A stretch of 64,000 bases of DNA from Anaerolineales bacterium UBA6055 (GTDB taxonomy: Bacteria; Chloroflexota; Anaerolineae; Aggregatilineales; Phototrophicaceae): assembly GCA_002428985.1 (NCBI GenBank), contig DIYL01000018.1, positions 1 through 64,000 of the forward strand. The letters run 5' to 3'. The translations under genes and the position numbers were made by a program. Under the pieces are notes generated by a model. That model worked only from the letters and a program-made list of their open reading frames with translations, did not search any database and had not been told where the DNA came from. Of this stretch, positions 6,605 through 14,654 are shown piece by piece. Numbering within the stretch: the stretch's first letter is position 1; every line of letters begins with the position of its first letter.

Positions 6605-8452
6605 TTAACCTTCCTGTTCTGCTTTAATGTTGTCGTACAGCCAGCGTGCCGTCATTGGCAGACCATCACCCAATGTCATCGATTTGACATGGCTAATGTC
6701 TTCTGGATGTTCAATACGAATGATTTGATTGAGTTGTCCATCGAAGTTATTTTCGACGACATAAACGGTTTTGTATTTTTCGATAAAATCATTGACGGAA
6801 TTTGCTAAAGGCAATGCTAAGACACGCAAGTAGCTGGTTTTGATACCATCAGCCGCAAGCTGGTCACGCCCTTCACGGATTGCTTCTTCGTTTGTACCGA
6901 AGGTAATGATGCCAATTTCTGAACCTTCTACTTCGTCAATGATAGGTTGTGGCAATGTTTCGCGTGCACCTTCCATCTTTTGGTAGAGGCGATTCATATT
7001 GTTCACCCAATCGTCGCTACGTTCACTGTAAACAGCCATGTCGTTGTGACCTGTACCGCGTGTGAAGTAGGCGGAGAATGGATGATTAGTTCCTGGAATT
7101 GTACGATATGGAATACCATCGCCGTCGACATCCATATAGCGCCCCCATTTACCGTGTTCGTCAATGAACTCTTGGAGTTCTTCTGCATTAAGCACTTTAC
7201 CACGGTTGATGGGTTCATCGGGGTAGTCAAATGGATCCGACATCCAATTGTTCATCCCAAGATCAAGATCGCTGATGACATATACAGGAGTTTGTAATTG
7301 TTCAGCGATGTCGTGTGCTCTCCAACCAAATTCAAAAGCTTCAGCTAGATTACCCGGTAATAAACAAACTTGACGACTATCACCATGACCGAGGAAATGG
7401 GTGAATAACAAATCACCTTGACTTGTACGTGTTGGGAGACCTGTACTTGGCCCCATACGCGTGATATTCCAGAAAACTGCTGGGATTTCTGCAAAATAGG
7501 CTAAACCTGAGAATTCTGCCATCAAGCTGACACCGGGACCACTGGTCGCCGTTAACGACCGGGTACCTGCCCATCCTGCACCAATAATCATACCTGCTGC
7601 TGCAAGTTCGTCTTCGGCTTGTACAACAGCAATTGTGTTCTTCCCATCTTCTGTTTGACGCAAATGACGGAAGTTCAATAAACCGTCAACAAAGCTAGTT
7701 GATGGGGTAATCGGATACCATGCAACGACATTAACGCCGCCAAAGACCGCCCCTAAGGCACCCGCATCATTACCTGTCATCATAATTTTGCCGGCTGTAC
7801 CATCCATTTTTTCGAAACGATATGGATCAGTTTTTTCGATATTTTCTTCTGTCCAATCGTATGCCAATTTGACTACTGCATGGTTCATCTTCGCTGGTTT
7901 TTCTTTGCCTTTGAAGTTATCCAACAGCACCTGATAAATAATATCTAATGGGATATCGAAGAGCTTGGCAACGGCACCAACGTAGGTCATATTTTCGACC
8001 CGTTTCTTAAATGCTGACGGGACATCTGCATTGCGCATGATTTTAGTGACAGGGATTTCATAATATGAAATATCATCACGTTGTTGGATGACTTTTGCAA
8101 TTTTAGGCGTGATGATACAAACGCCACCAGCAGGCAAGTTGCTGACATCTTCTGCTGCGGTTGTATCATTATATGCGACGACGATTTCTGTGATTTCTTT
8201 ACGGGCTGTGTATCCATCTTTACTTGCGCGGATGGTATACCATGTTGGCAAACCCTTGATATTTGATGGGAACAGGTTTTTACCATTTACTGGAATACCC
8301 ATCCTGAATAGGGACATCACCAGAACATTGTTAGATGTCTGGCTACCAGACCCATTTTTAGTTGCAACAGAAAATGCGAAGTCGTTGATAACGGGGTCGC
8401 GGGTTTCTAATTGCGGTTGAGTTTGTGCATTAATAGCCATAATATTACGCAA
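6605..8452 (-). CDS. korA: 2-oxoacid:ferredoxin oxidoreductase, alpha subunit (gamma-alpha fusion)
   Basis: 615 residues. An N-terminal gamma-type domain (about 23-190) is fused to the alpha pyrimidine-binding domain, which carries the YPITPSTS motif that contacts substrate and CoA. With KorB it forms the ferredoxin-dependent 2-oxoacid oxidoreductase. The start is uncertain: TTG at 8452 lies 15 bases after AAAGGAG, and an in-frame ATG at 8440 lies 27 bases after it. The conserved domain begins at about residue 23, so both are possible. It lies 85 bases downstream of a GntR regulator in the same direction and directly before korB. Confidence 0.9.
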   Translation of the reverse strand: MRNIMAINAQTQPQLETRDPVINDFAFSVATKNGSGSQTSNNVLVMSLFRMGIPVNGKNLFPSNIKGLPTWYTIRASKDGYTARKEITEIVVAYNDTTAAEDVSNLPAGGVCIITPKIAKVIQQRDDISYYEIPVTKIMRNADVPSAFKKRVENMTYVGAVAKLFDIPLDIIYQVLLDNFKGKEKPAKMNHAVVKLAYDWTEENIEKTDPYRFEKMDGTAGKIMMTGNDAGALGAVFGGVNVVAWYPITPSTSFVDGLLNFRHLRQTEDGKNTIAVVQAEDELAAAGMIIGAGWAGTRSLTATSGPGVSLMAEFSGLAYFAEIPAVFWNITRMGPSTGLPTRTSQGDLLFTHFLGHGDSRQVCLLPGNLAEAFEFGWRAHDIAEQLQTPVYVISDLDLGMNNWMSDPFDYPDEPINRGKVLNAEELQEFIDEHGKWGRYMDVDGDGIPYRTIPGTNHPFSAYFTRGTGHNDMAVYSERSDDWVNNMNRLYQKMEGARETLPQPIIDEVEGSEIGIITFGTNEEAIREGRDQLAADGIKTSYLRVLALPLANSVNDFIEKYKTVYVVENNFDGQLNQIIRIEHPEDISHVKSMTLGDGLPMTARWLYDNIKAEQEG

Positions 8453-8537
8453 CCAATGTGCGTATGACTCCTTTCAAGAATTGAAAATATCTTTGATGAT
8501 ACGCTACAAATAAACTGCTTTCCATTAACGATTTAAA

Positions 8538-9215
8538 TTAGGACTCCTTTCTCGGTTCATATTGCAGTAACCGAGTATGTTCTATGAATGCTGTTTGTGC
8601 AGATTCAAAGTTACCGTCGCGGATTAATTGTAGAATCTGAGCATGATAATCCCAGACACGCCTTAAATAGCCATACTCCATATACCGATTTACACCGACT
8701 TCCTCGTATAAATCCCAATATGTTTCCAAAATCCCTATAACAAATGGATTTTCAAGACGTTTGAAAACAGTCAAATGAAAGATGCGATGTTCTTCATTTG
8801 GGATACGAATCGGAGGAGAATTAAGCTTGTCTTCAGCAATGTCAATACAGGTTTGCATGATATCCAAGTCGTCACTGGTCAAGAGTTCACAAGCTTCAAT
8901 CCAATAGGCGGCTTCAACATGATTCCTAAGCGATGCAAATAACTCAAAACTCTCACCACAGGCGAGGGCATAGAGTGCGCTCAGACGAACAGCTGAAGTA
9001 AACGAGTATTCTTTTACGATTGTGCCACGTTTCGATCGTACTTCCACCCAGCCTAAGGCGCGCGCAACTTCAAGTTGTTCACGAACCTTGCTCGCGCTCA
9101 TATCCAAATGAGATGTACGCGTCAATTCCTGTATGGATGGGAGTTTGTCCCCGGGTTTGAAGCCCTTACGGACAATGTAGTTGAGGAAGTCAGAACCTAA
9201 ATTTATTTTGGGCAT
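8538..9215 (-). CDS. GntR-family regulator with FCD domain
   Basis: 225 residues. An N-terminal winged helix-turn-helix (about 8-75) is followed by an all-helical FCD ligand domain (about 88-215), as in FadR/PdhR-type regulators, which sense organic acids. It is encoded directly upstream of korA in the same direction, so a role in controlling 2-oxoacid oxidation is likely. Its own promoter overlaps a near-palindrome, which suggests autoregulation. The ATG has no clear Shine-Dalgarno; the leader would be about 30 nt. Confidence 0.85.
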   Translation of the reverse strand: MPKINLGSDFLNYIVRKGFKPGDKLPSIQELTRTSHLDMSASKVREQLEVARALGWVEVRSKRGTIVKEYSFTSAVRLSALYALACGESFELFASLRNHVEAAYWIEACELLTSDDLDIMQTCIDIAEDKLNSPPIRIPNEEHRIFHLTVFKRLENPFVIGILETYWDLYEEVGVNRYMEYGYLRRVWDYHAQILQLIRDGNFESAQTAFIEHTRLLQYEPRKES

Positions 9216-9251
9216 TCGTCAGATGAATACGATTAATCCGTTATTAACGTT

Positions 9252-9287
9252 ATTATAGCATTACAAAAAATCACTGTCTATATACAG
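9252..9287 (-). promoter_or_regulatory. GntR gene promoter with overlapping near-palindrome
   Basis: On the minus strand TAGACA (9280-9275) and TATAAT (9257-9252) are separated by 17 bases, close to the sigma-70-type consensus. CTGTCTATATACAG (9274-9287) is palindromic except at one symmetric pair and covers the -35. This is a plausible operator for autorepression. Confidence 0.6.
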
Positions 9288-9327
9288 CAAACTTCAACTT
9301 ATAAAAATTTTGAAATAATTCTGAAGT

Positions 9328-9351
9328 TCCTGCCTAATTTTTCAGGCAGGA
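9328..9351. terminator. Hairpin between the kinase and GntR genes
   Basis: TCCTGCCT (9328-9335) pairs perfectly with AGGCAGGA (9344-9351) across an 8-base loop. Neither side has a good T tract. It lies just after the deoxynucleoside kinase stop, so it may be a weak terminator or a 3'-end stabilising stem. Confidence 0.45.
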
Positions 9352-9376
9352 TATTAACTGAGCGTTTGTTGTAATG

Positions 9377-10006
9377 CTAAGTTACAGGGGATAATGACTG
9401 TTGGATACGTGCTAAAATCATCTGATAATCATCTGTTCGATGTTGGAAATCAAGTCCATCAGTTTCAATGGTTAGCACTTCACAAGCCGTCCAATCACTG
9501 ATCCAGTCTTCATAGAGTGTATTCAATTGTGCCAGATAATCGTGACGAATATCTTGTTCAAAGTCGCGTCCACGGTGCTGAATGCGCTGAGTAAGTGTTG
9601 AGACATCAGCTTTCAAATACACAATAAGAGATGGGGGAGGTAAAAAAGATGCAATCGCATGATACAAGTTACAATATGTATCATAGTCGCGGTCGGACAT
9701 TTTGCCCTGTACGGCTAAGTTGCGCGCAAAAATTTCTGCATCTTCATAAACGGTGCGATCTTGAACAACACTACCAGGATGATCAACCAGTTTACGATGG
9801 TGTTCTAACCGTTTGCCGAGGAAAAATACTTGCGAGTGAAAACTCCAGCGATTCATGTCTTGATAGAAGTCTGATAAATAAGGATTTTCAGCATTTGCCT
9901 CATAGAAAGGTTTCCAGTTGAGCGACCGCGCCAACATATGAGTAAGTGTGCTTTTGCCCGCGCCGATATTACCAGCAACCGCGATAAAATGTTGTGCTGT
10001 ATCCAT
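9377..10006 (-). CDS. Deoxynucleoside kinase family protein
   Basis: 209 residues of the dNK/dGK-dAK family, which phosphorylates deoxynucleosides with ATP for nucleotide salvage. The P-loop GNIGAGKST lies near residues 13-21. The DRT motif (in VVQDRTVYEDAEIFA) matches the substrate-binding DRS/DRT, and an arginine-rich lid (RIQHRGRDFE) is present near 147-156. Length is typical of bacterial members. It stands between the GntR regulator and a lipoprotein gene, with no operon partner. Specificity (dG, dA or dC) cannot be read from the sequence. Confidence 0.85.
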   Translation of the reverse strand: MDTAQHFIAVAGNIGAGKSTLTHMLARSLNWKPFYEANAENPYLSDFYQDMNRWSFHSQVFFLGKRLEHHRKLVDHPGSVVQDRTVYEDAEIFARNLAVQGKMSDRDYDTYCNLYHAIASFLPPPSLIVYLKADVSTLTQRIQHRGRDFEQDIRHDYLAQLNTLYEDWISDWTACEVLTIETDGLDFQHRTDDYQMILARIQQSLSPVT

Positions 10007-10089
10007 ACGATGATTTCACCATTGTTATAAAGAGATGATTAAATGAAGTTAAGCATATTTTACAATAGAACGTATGTTTAGGAAACTCA

Positions 10090-10815
10090 TTAACCAGCTG
10101 CACTGCCAATGATGATTGAGATAGAATCAAAAACTTGTTCGGTTTCGGTTATAGGATCGGTATAGGATACGTCGATTACAGCACGTCCAAGGTAGCCATT
10201 TGTCAGTAAATCAGCAGACCACACCCGCTCATCAATCCGATATGGATTGTCAATCGTGATGATTTGCTTATCAATTAAACCTTCATCATGTCTTAATATG
10301 ATCGAGAGTCGATTTGTTGGTAACCCCGAAACTGTCCCAGAGACTTGAATGGCATCACCACCGACTTGTTGCTCATTTGCGGGTGTTAAGACTTGTCCAA
10401 AGATACCTTCTTCGCGATAACTGACCGATGTAAGTAAAATGGCTAATTCATCATATGTCAGGCTCACACGTCGATCTGTCGAACGTGCTGTTAAAATTGC
10501 TTCGGTCGGTTCACCTTGATAACCATGTACAATCTCTGTTTGCCAACTTCCATCCACACTGTTTATGATACCGTCAAATAATAGGTCTTTAGTTGCGGTT
10601 TCAATCGTTAAACGAAACGCCTCGACCCCATCCATAGACCCGCTGATAGCTAATGTTTCTGCATAAATAATTGATCCCAGTTGTGGAGAAGCAATGCTCA
10701 CACCACCGACTAATGGTGGTTCAGTAGGTTGAGGGGGGGCATCAGGAACAGCTACACCACTGCTACAGGCGGAGATAAAGAGCATAACAATCATGAAAGA
10801 GATGAGTTTCGACAT
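10090..10815 (-). CDS. Lipoprotein with two Ig-like segments
   Basis: 241 residues. An N-terminal signal ends in a lipobox (FISACSSG, Cys17), so it is exported and lipid-anchored. Two similar beta-rich segments follow (about 38-110 and 125-235), each with a GSxxxAxxLxISG or ANEQQVGGDAIQVSG type strand, resembling Gmad2-like immunoglobulin folds seen in secreted bacterial proteins. A Pro-rich spacer lies after the anchor. No enzymatic motif is visible and the role is unknown. It precedes the kinase gene by 83 bases in the same direction. Confidence 0.65.
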   Translation of the reverse strand: MSKLISFMIVMLFISACSSGVAVPDAPPQPTEPPLVGGVSIASPQLGSIIYAETLAISGSMDGVEAFRLTIETATKDLLFDGIINSVDGSWQTEIVHGYQGEPTEAILTARSTDRRVSLTYDELAILLTSVSYREEGIFGQVLTPANEQQVGGDAIQVSGTVSGLPTNRLSIILRHDEGLIDKQIITIDNPYRIDERVWSADLLTNGYLGRAVIDVSYTDPITETEQVFDSISIIIGSAAG

Positions 10816-10904
10816 AAGGCACTTTTGAATATCATCGATAAATTGGTCTCTACTTTACTTGGATTATGCTGAACTTTCTACTTTCAACTTTGCTATAAAT
10901 ACAA

Positions 10905-10931
10905 AAGAGCGCACTATAGTAGCACGCCCTT
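10905..10931 (-). terminator. Intrinsic terminator, minus-strand specific
   Basis: Read on the minus strand, AAGGGCGTGC pairs with GTGCGCTCTT over 10 positions using three G-U pairs, and TT and more T/A follow. On the + strand the wobble positions become mismatches, so it works in one direction only. It follows the gene at 10964-11485. Confidence 0.6.
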
Positions 10932-10963
10932 TCGTAGTGTGAGAGGAGATAGTTGTATGTCAG

Positions 10964-11485
10964 TTAGCTTTCATCTTTGTGGTCATGAATGTACAAGAAT
11001 TCATATTCATCTGCGATTTCGGAGACGACTACGTCTTGCAAGTTGAGGCAATCAAGATCTTCAACCGTGCTATCATCAAGTACAATCGCATAACCATCAA
11101 CTTGTTCGCCTTGTTTAGTTGGCATCGTAATCAAGAATCGGAAGGTCTGATCGACATATCCGGCTGAGCGCAATTGACATGTGATGCGCAATAATTCCAT
11201 TTCAGTAGCAATTGGACTGATGTTCCCCATATAATGACTACCTCTGATAGGGTAGGTGACGCTCATCATACGGTCGTTGATGCCAAATTGGGAAACATCA
11301 CGTGGATTAACTTCATCTTGGATAATATTTAAGGCACGTGCTTGAGGTGAGTCGGCAGGCAGTTCAAATCGCTCTTGTGTGGCTGCTGTGATATTAATTT
11401 GACCAACAATCAGTAGCGCATAGATTAGTGTTAAACTTACTACAACTGCTGACATACCAAAAATACGTTGACGTGATTTGCTCAT
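10964..11485 (-). CDS. Membrane-anchored exported protein, unknown
   Basis: About 173 residues. A basic N-terminus (MSKSRQRIFG) leads into one hydrophobic helix, with the rest probably outside. I do not recognise a family. Two Cys, in ITCQLR and LDCLNL, could pair outside the membrane. The ATG at 11485 is preferred to the one at 11500, since GGGG sits 9 bases before it. The gene is followed by its own terminator and preceded by a 370-base gap. It is probably monocistronic. Confidence 0.6.
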   Translation of the reverse strand: MSKSRQRIFGMSAVVVSLTLIYALLIVGQINITAATQERFELPADSPQARALNIIQDEVNPRDVSQFGINDRMMSVTYPIRGSHYMGNISPIATEMELLRITCQLRSAGYVDQTFRFLITMPTKQGEQVDGYAIVLDDSTVEDLDCLNLQDVVVSEIADEYEFLYIHDHKDES

Positions 11486-11500
11486 TACAATAAACCCCAT

Positions 11501-11871
11501 TACGATTATCTATCTTATACTGTCATAATATTAGCGGAATCCGATTATAGGGGTATGTGACAGATGTCATAAGTTGATATGACAAATCGCAGATTAGGAA
11601 AAATCTCTGTGTAACTTTTGATGAAGATCACGACGAACGCTTGTTATATTGTTTGCATGTTGAGCCATTTGTGTAATAAGTTGTCAGCTGATTTCTTTTT
11701 AATGTGTAATGATTATTTAACTTATCTAGTAGGTAAGCCCATTCTACAAATTCTGTACGAACGCAAACTGAATGTCGACTACCAAGTTACTTAATTCCGC
11801 TTTACACCCATCAGTACGGGAATAGTTAGGCTATGGTATACGTTATAAGACCTTAATTAAATGGAGACAAG
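11501..11871. other. AT-rich intergenic stretch between divergent genes
   Basis: This 371-base gap must hold the promoters of the gene on each side. I see no strong paired -35/-10 boxes, no RNA gene and no open frame of note. GTATAC and TATAAG near 11838-11850 could be part of the + strand promoter of the following gene. Confidence 0.35.
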
Positions 11872-12471
11872 ATGAAATACTACCGGATTATGATTATTAA
11901 CTCTGATTTTGCAATTAGTGATACAAGGAAGTTTTATAGTTTACTTTCAGGTAGTTCAGGAGCAGGTCTTGAAATCTCACGAGACAACAAATTACCCATT
12001 TCATTAAGTATTGCAAAAATTCAATCAATGAAGCTAGATTGGACAGTATATCTTTTTAGTAAACCTAGTAATTTAAGTATTGAACGAACAATCCCTGCTT
12101 TTTTTGAAACTGTAGCGTCATCTAAATATATTTCAGAATTTATCGGTTATATCATTTTGATTAATGCTCAGTACCGCTATTTGGATGAGGTAAAATATTG
12201 GGATATACAAAAGCCAGCTCAAGCCGAATACTATACTGTTAATCGTGCAAAGAAACAAATAGCAAAGTTACGGGAAATAGACCCGATTTACCCAATGGTA
12301 ATTGCAACTTATAATCATTATTTAGATGGGGCATTAGAATTTGAAAAAATGTTAGAGGAACTAGAATTGTTCAAAGACGAATCAATTATACAAATTGACT
12401 TGGACAATAAAGAAAAAGCTTTACAAGCTATTTACAAACTATTTGATATTAATGATATATCTTTTGAATAA
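11872..12471 (+). CDS. Degenerate small-GTPase-like protein (pseudo-GTPase)
   Basis: 199 residues, with GGAGAC 5 bases before the ATG. The layout follows prokaryotic Ras-like (MglA/Rup-type) GTPases: an opening strand MKYYRIMII, a strand WTVYLFSKP where such proteins have xLYLFGTPGQ, a hydrophobic strand GYIILINAQ, and a strand MVIATYNHYLDGAL where ANKxDLxxAL is expected. Each nucleotide-binding motif is changed. The P-loop position reads SDFAISDTRK, with no GK[ST]; the switch II Gly is lost; NKxD is replaced by TYNH. It is probably a non-hydrolysing relative used for protein contacts. The assignment is from pattern reading, so remote homology needs a profile search. The gene is AT-rich compared with its neighbours. 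Confidence 0.5.
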   Translation: MKYYRIMIINSDFAISDTRKFYSLLSGSSGAGLEISRDNKLPISLSIAKIQSMKLDWTVYLFSKPSNLSIERTIPAFFETVASSKYISEFIGYIILINAQYRYLDEVKYWDIQKPAQAEYYTVNRAKKQIAKLREIDPIYPMVIATYNHYLDGALEFEKMLEELELFKDESIIQIDLDNKEKALQAIYKLFDINDISFE

Positions 12472-12613
12472 TTCCCTATAGAGTAAGCCTATCTAAATAC
12501 ATCATTATTATAATGCACAAGATCGTATGATCCAGACCATATACACTGCTGGCACAAGCACCTATACCTAGGATTATAGCAAATTCAAATATCACTCAAA
12601 CAAGATTATAGAT

Positions 12614-12895
12614 CTATACTGGTCGTATGCCAAATGGATATAGTAATGCATCCCTACTAACTGATTGGACAATATCTCGGAAAGAGTTGATCATCCTTAG
12701 ACATTGTTGCTTGGCAGACTGAGCACTGATAATTAAATCCAAAATTTCAGAATCATTATATTTAATGTCATCAGAGAGGATTGAACGAAAAATCTCACTA
12801 TATCCACCAAGAAGACCTGCAACTCCACCAAGACTATGACAGATTGCTCCTATAGCACGAGATTTTGTTTCATTACAGTCAATTCCATCAGTCAT
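12614..12895 (-). CDS. Small helical protein resembling a histidine-kinase DHp hairpin
   Basis: 93 residues, almost wholly helical by composition. The segment CHSLGGVAGLLGGYSEIF (19-36) resembles the H-box of HisKA domains (H-x-L-x5-GYxEL), and LDLIISAQSAKQQCLRMINSF (about 53-73) resembles the second helix. His20 sits where the phospho-acceptor would be. There is no ATPase domain. It starts 6 bases after the upstream 90-residue gene and is probably co-translated with it. A stand-alone phosphotransfer or dimerisation module is possible; it may also be an unrelated two-helix protein. Confidence 0.5.
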   Translation of the reverse strand: MTDGIDCNETKSRAIGAICHSLGGVAGLLGGYSEIFRSILSDDIKYNDSEILDLIISAQSAKQQCLRMINSFRDIVQSVSRDALLYPFGIRPV

Positions 12896-12901
12896 ATGTG
12901 A

Positions 12902-13174
12902 TTATTCGCTCTCCTTTTGCTCATAATCTGCTCCTGCATTGAGCATTGCCATTAACCGATTAGAATTCTTATTGATGCTATGATTTAAACGAGCAAGTTT
13001 AGCAATATCAAGTTCACCCTCAGCAAGCATTGCGTTAATCATTTTGCTGGCACCATCAATAATCTGGGCATAACCGAGCCCTTCTACTTTGAGGTCTTGC
13101 AAGATGCGATCTTTATCTGCATCAGGGAAAAAATCATCATGGAAGTATTCGTAAGTTTCGTCGTAGTCACTCAT
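12902..13174 (-). CDS. Small acidic helical protein, unknown
   Basis: 90 residues from the ATG at 13174, which has AGAGAAAG about 10 bases upstream; an upstream in-frame ATG at 13195 is less likely. The N-terminus is acidic (SDYDETYEYFHDDFFPDADKD), followed by two predicted helices (about 28-50 and 54-82). The pattern GYAQII..GELDIAKLARLNHSINKN..L..ML loosely parallels the downstream partner gene, so the two may share a fold. No known family is recognised. The pair forms a two-gene unit next to the pseudo-GTPase, on the opposite strand. Confidence 0.5.
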   Translation of the reverse strand: MSDYDETYEYFHDDFFPDADKDRILQDLKVEGLGYAQIIDGASKMINAMLAEGELDIAKLARLNHSINKNSNRLMAMLNAGADYEQKESE

Positions 13175-13272
13175 TGGGATCAACTTTCTCTGCATGCGAC
13201 CACACGATCGCCTTATGTCATATAGGTCATGTTACCATAGGCTTGTCAGTAGAATTGTAAATATTGCTATAG

Positions 13273-13437
13273 TTTATTGCCGGAAAAATAATAGGATTGG
13301 CAATGGCAACAAAATAAAAGAATGGCAAGAAACCTGCCAACAATGGCAATAACACCGAATCACTCGGCAATATAACGATGTAAGTCGGCAACAAAATCGG
13401 CAATAAACTGCTAAACTGGCAAATCTTTATTGCCGGA
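13273..13437. repeat. Cluster of GGCAA/TTGCC boxes with a 12-bp direct repeat
   Basis: Within 165 bases the motif GGCAA occurs at 13299, 13305, 13324, 13345, 13366, 13387, 13399 and 13418, and its complement TTGCC at 13277 and 13430. Several boxes share the form (T/C)GGCAAYA and many lie 19-21 bases apart. The 12-mer TTTATTGCCGGA occurs at both ends (13273-13284 and 13426-13437), and the right copy contains the aminotransferase stop codon. About 0.3 copies would be expected by chance on both strands. Confidence 0.7.
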
Positions 13438-14593
13438 GCTTGACCATTTTCTCAGCGGCTTTTTCGAGTGTTTCGTCACTCTTGCAAAATGCAAACCGAA
13501 TATGATTTTCAGCTAAGTGTTTGTGCTCAGGGCTGAAGAATGCTGATGGTGGAATTGTTGCGACACCAACGTGTTCAATCAGGTGTTTGCAAAATTCAAC
13601 ATCGTTCCCATCGAATATCTGTGAGAAGTCACCCATCACGAAATAGGTGCCTTGTGGTTGGATGGCACTCAAGCCGCCAGCATCAATTACTTGCATCACG
13701 AGGTTGCGCTTACGGGTATACAAGGCTCGGTATTCTTCGTAGTAGCTATTGCCGAGTGTAAAGGCATAGGCGACCGCCGATTGTGTTGGATGATTGGTCG
13801 CGAAAACGATGAATTGATGGGCGCGCCATACCCCTGTAATCAGCTCGGGATGACCATAAACCCACCCAATTTTCCATCCTGTCATCCCGAAGGTCTTACC
13901 GGCACTACCCACGGTTACCGTGCGTTCAAACATGCCATCTAGTGACGCAATCGCAATGTGCTCCTGCCCCTCATAAATCAGATGTTCATAGACCTCATCA
14001 GAAATGCAGATGACATCATGTTCAATGCACAGGTCAGCAATCAATTGAAGCTCTTCGCGTGTGTAGACGCGTCCGGTGGGGTTATTTGGCGTATTAAGGA
14101 TAATCGCGCGAGTATTCTCGTTAAATGCAGCACGTAATTCCTCTTCGATGAATGTCCAATTAGGGGGATGCATTGGTACGAAAACTGGTTTTGCACCAGC
14201 CATCATTACCCCCGGGACATAACTGTCAAAGTACGGTTCGATAATAATCACTTCTTCACCAGGATCAACCAAACCCATGATCGAGCTAAAGACCCCTTGT
14301 GTTGCCCCTGCTGTGACGATAACCCCTGAATTTGCATCAATATCAAGGTTGTAGAATACGCCTGCATGATTCGCAACGCCTTCACGAAGTGATAGCAAAC
14401 CCGGTCCTGGAGCATATTGATTAGCTGTTCCACTTTTCAATGCTTCTGCACCTGCATCAACAATGTCCTGTGGCCCGTCAAAGTCTGGTCTTCCTTGCCC
14501 TAGATTGACGGCATTGTATTGTTGGGCAAGTGTATTAATTTCTGTAAAAATGGTCGTACCGAAAGGGGCAACCCGTTGTGCATATGATGGCAT
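13427..14593 (-). CDS. Class I/II PLP-dependent aminotransferase
   Basis: 388 residues of the fold-type I aminotransferase family, closest in pattern to kynurenine/glutamine/methionine-type 2-oxoacid aminotransferases. Visible are the substrate-binding LGQGRPDFDG, the cofactor-contact LNTPNNPTGR, ISDEVYEHLIYEG, and the PLP lysine in GSAGKTFGMTGWKIGW. The C-terminal Arg that binds the substrate carboxylate is in HIRFAFCK. It acts in cytoplasmic amino-acid metabolism; the true amino donor is not readable. AGGA lies 7 bases before the ATG. The gene stands alone, and its stop codon lies within the right-hand copy of the GGCAA-region repeat. Confidence 0.85.
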   Translation of the reverse strand: MPSYAQRVAPFGTTIFTEINTLAQQYNAVNLGQGRPDFDGPQDIVDAGAEALKSGTANQYAPGPGLLSLREGVANHAGVFYNLDIDANSGVIVTAGATQGVFSSIMGLVDPGEEVIIIEPYFDSYVPGVMMAGAKPVFVPMHPPNWTFIEEELRAAFNENTRAIILNTPNNPTGRVYTREELQLIADLCIEHDVICISDEVYEHLIYEGQEHIAIASLDGMFERTVTVGSAGKTFGMTGWKIGWVYGHPELITGVWRAHQFIVFATNHPTQSAVAYAFTLGNSYYEEYRALYTRKRNLVMQVIDAGGLSAIQPQGTYFVMGDFSQIFDGNDVEFCKHLIEHVGVATIPPSAFFSPEHKHLAENHIRFAFCKSDETLEKAAEKMVKLRQ

Positions 14594-14654
14594 GAGCTTA
14601 TCCTAGATGAAAATTAAGTACAATAATGCTGTAATCATAACACAAACAGCCGTT

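Noticed and set aside
9328..9351. Strong intrinsic terminator
   Set aside because: The 8-bp stem is perfect but neither side has a T tract, so it is listed only as a hairpin with modest confidence.
11872..12471. Functional GTPase
   Set aside because: P-loop, switch II and NKxD motifs are all replaced, so nucleotide hydrolysis is not supported.
13273..13437. CRISPR array
   Set aside because: The repeated unit is only 5-8 bases, spacers are irregular, and no cas gene is nearby.
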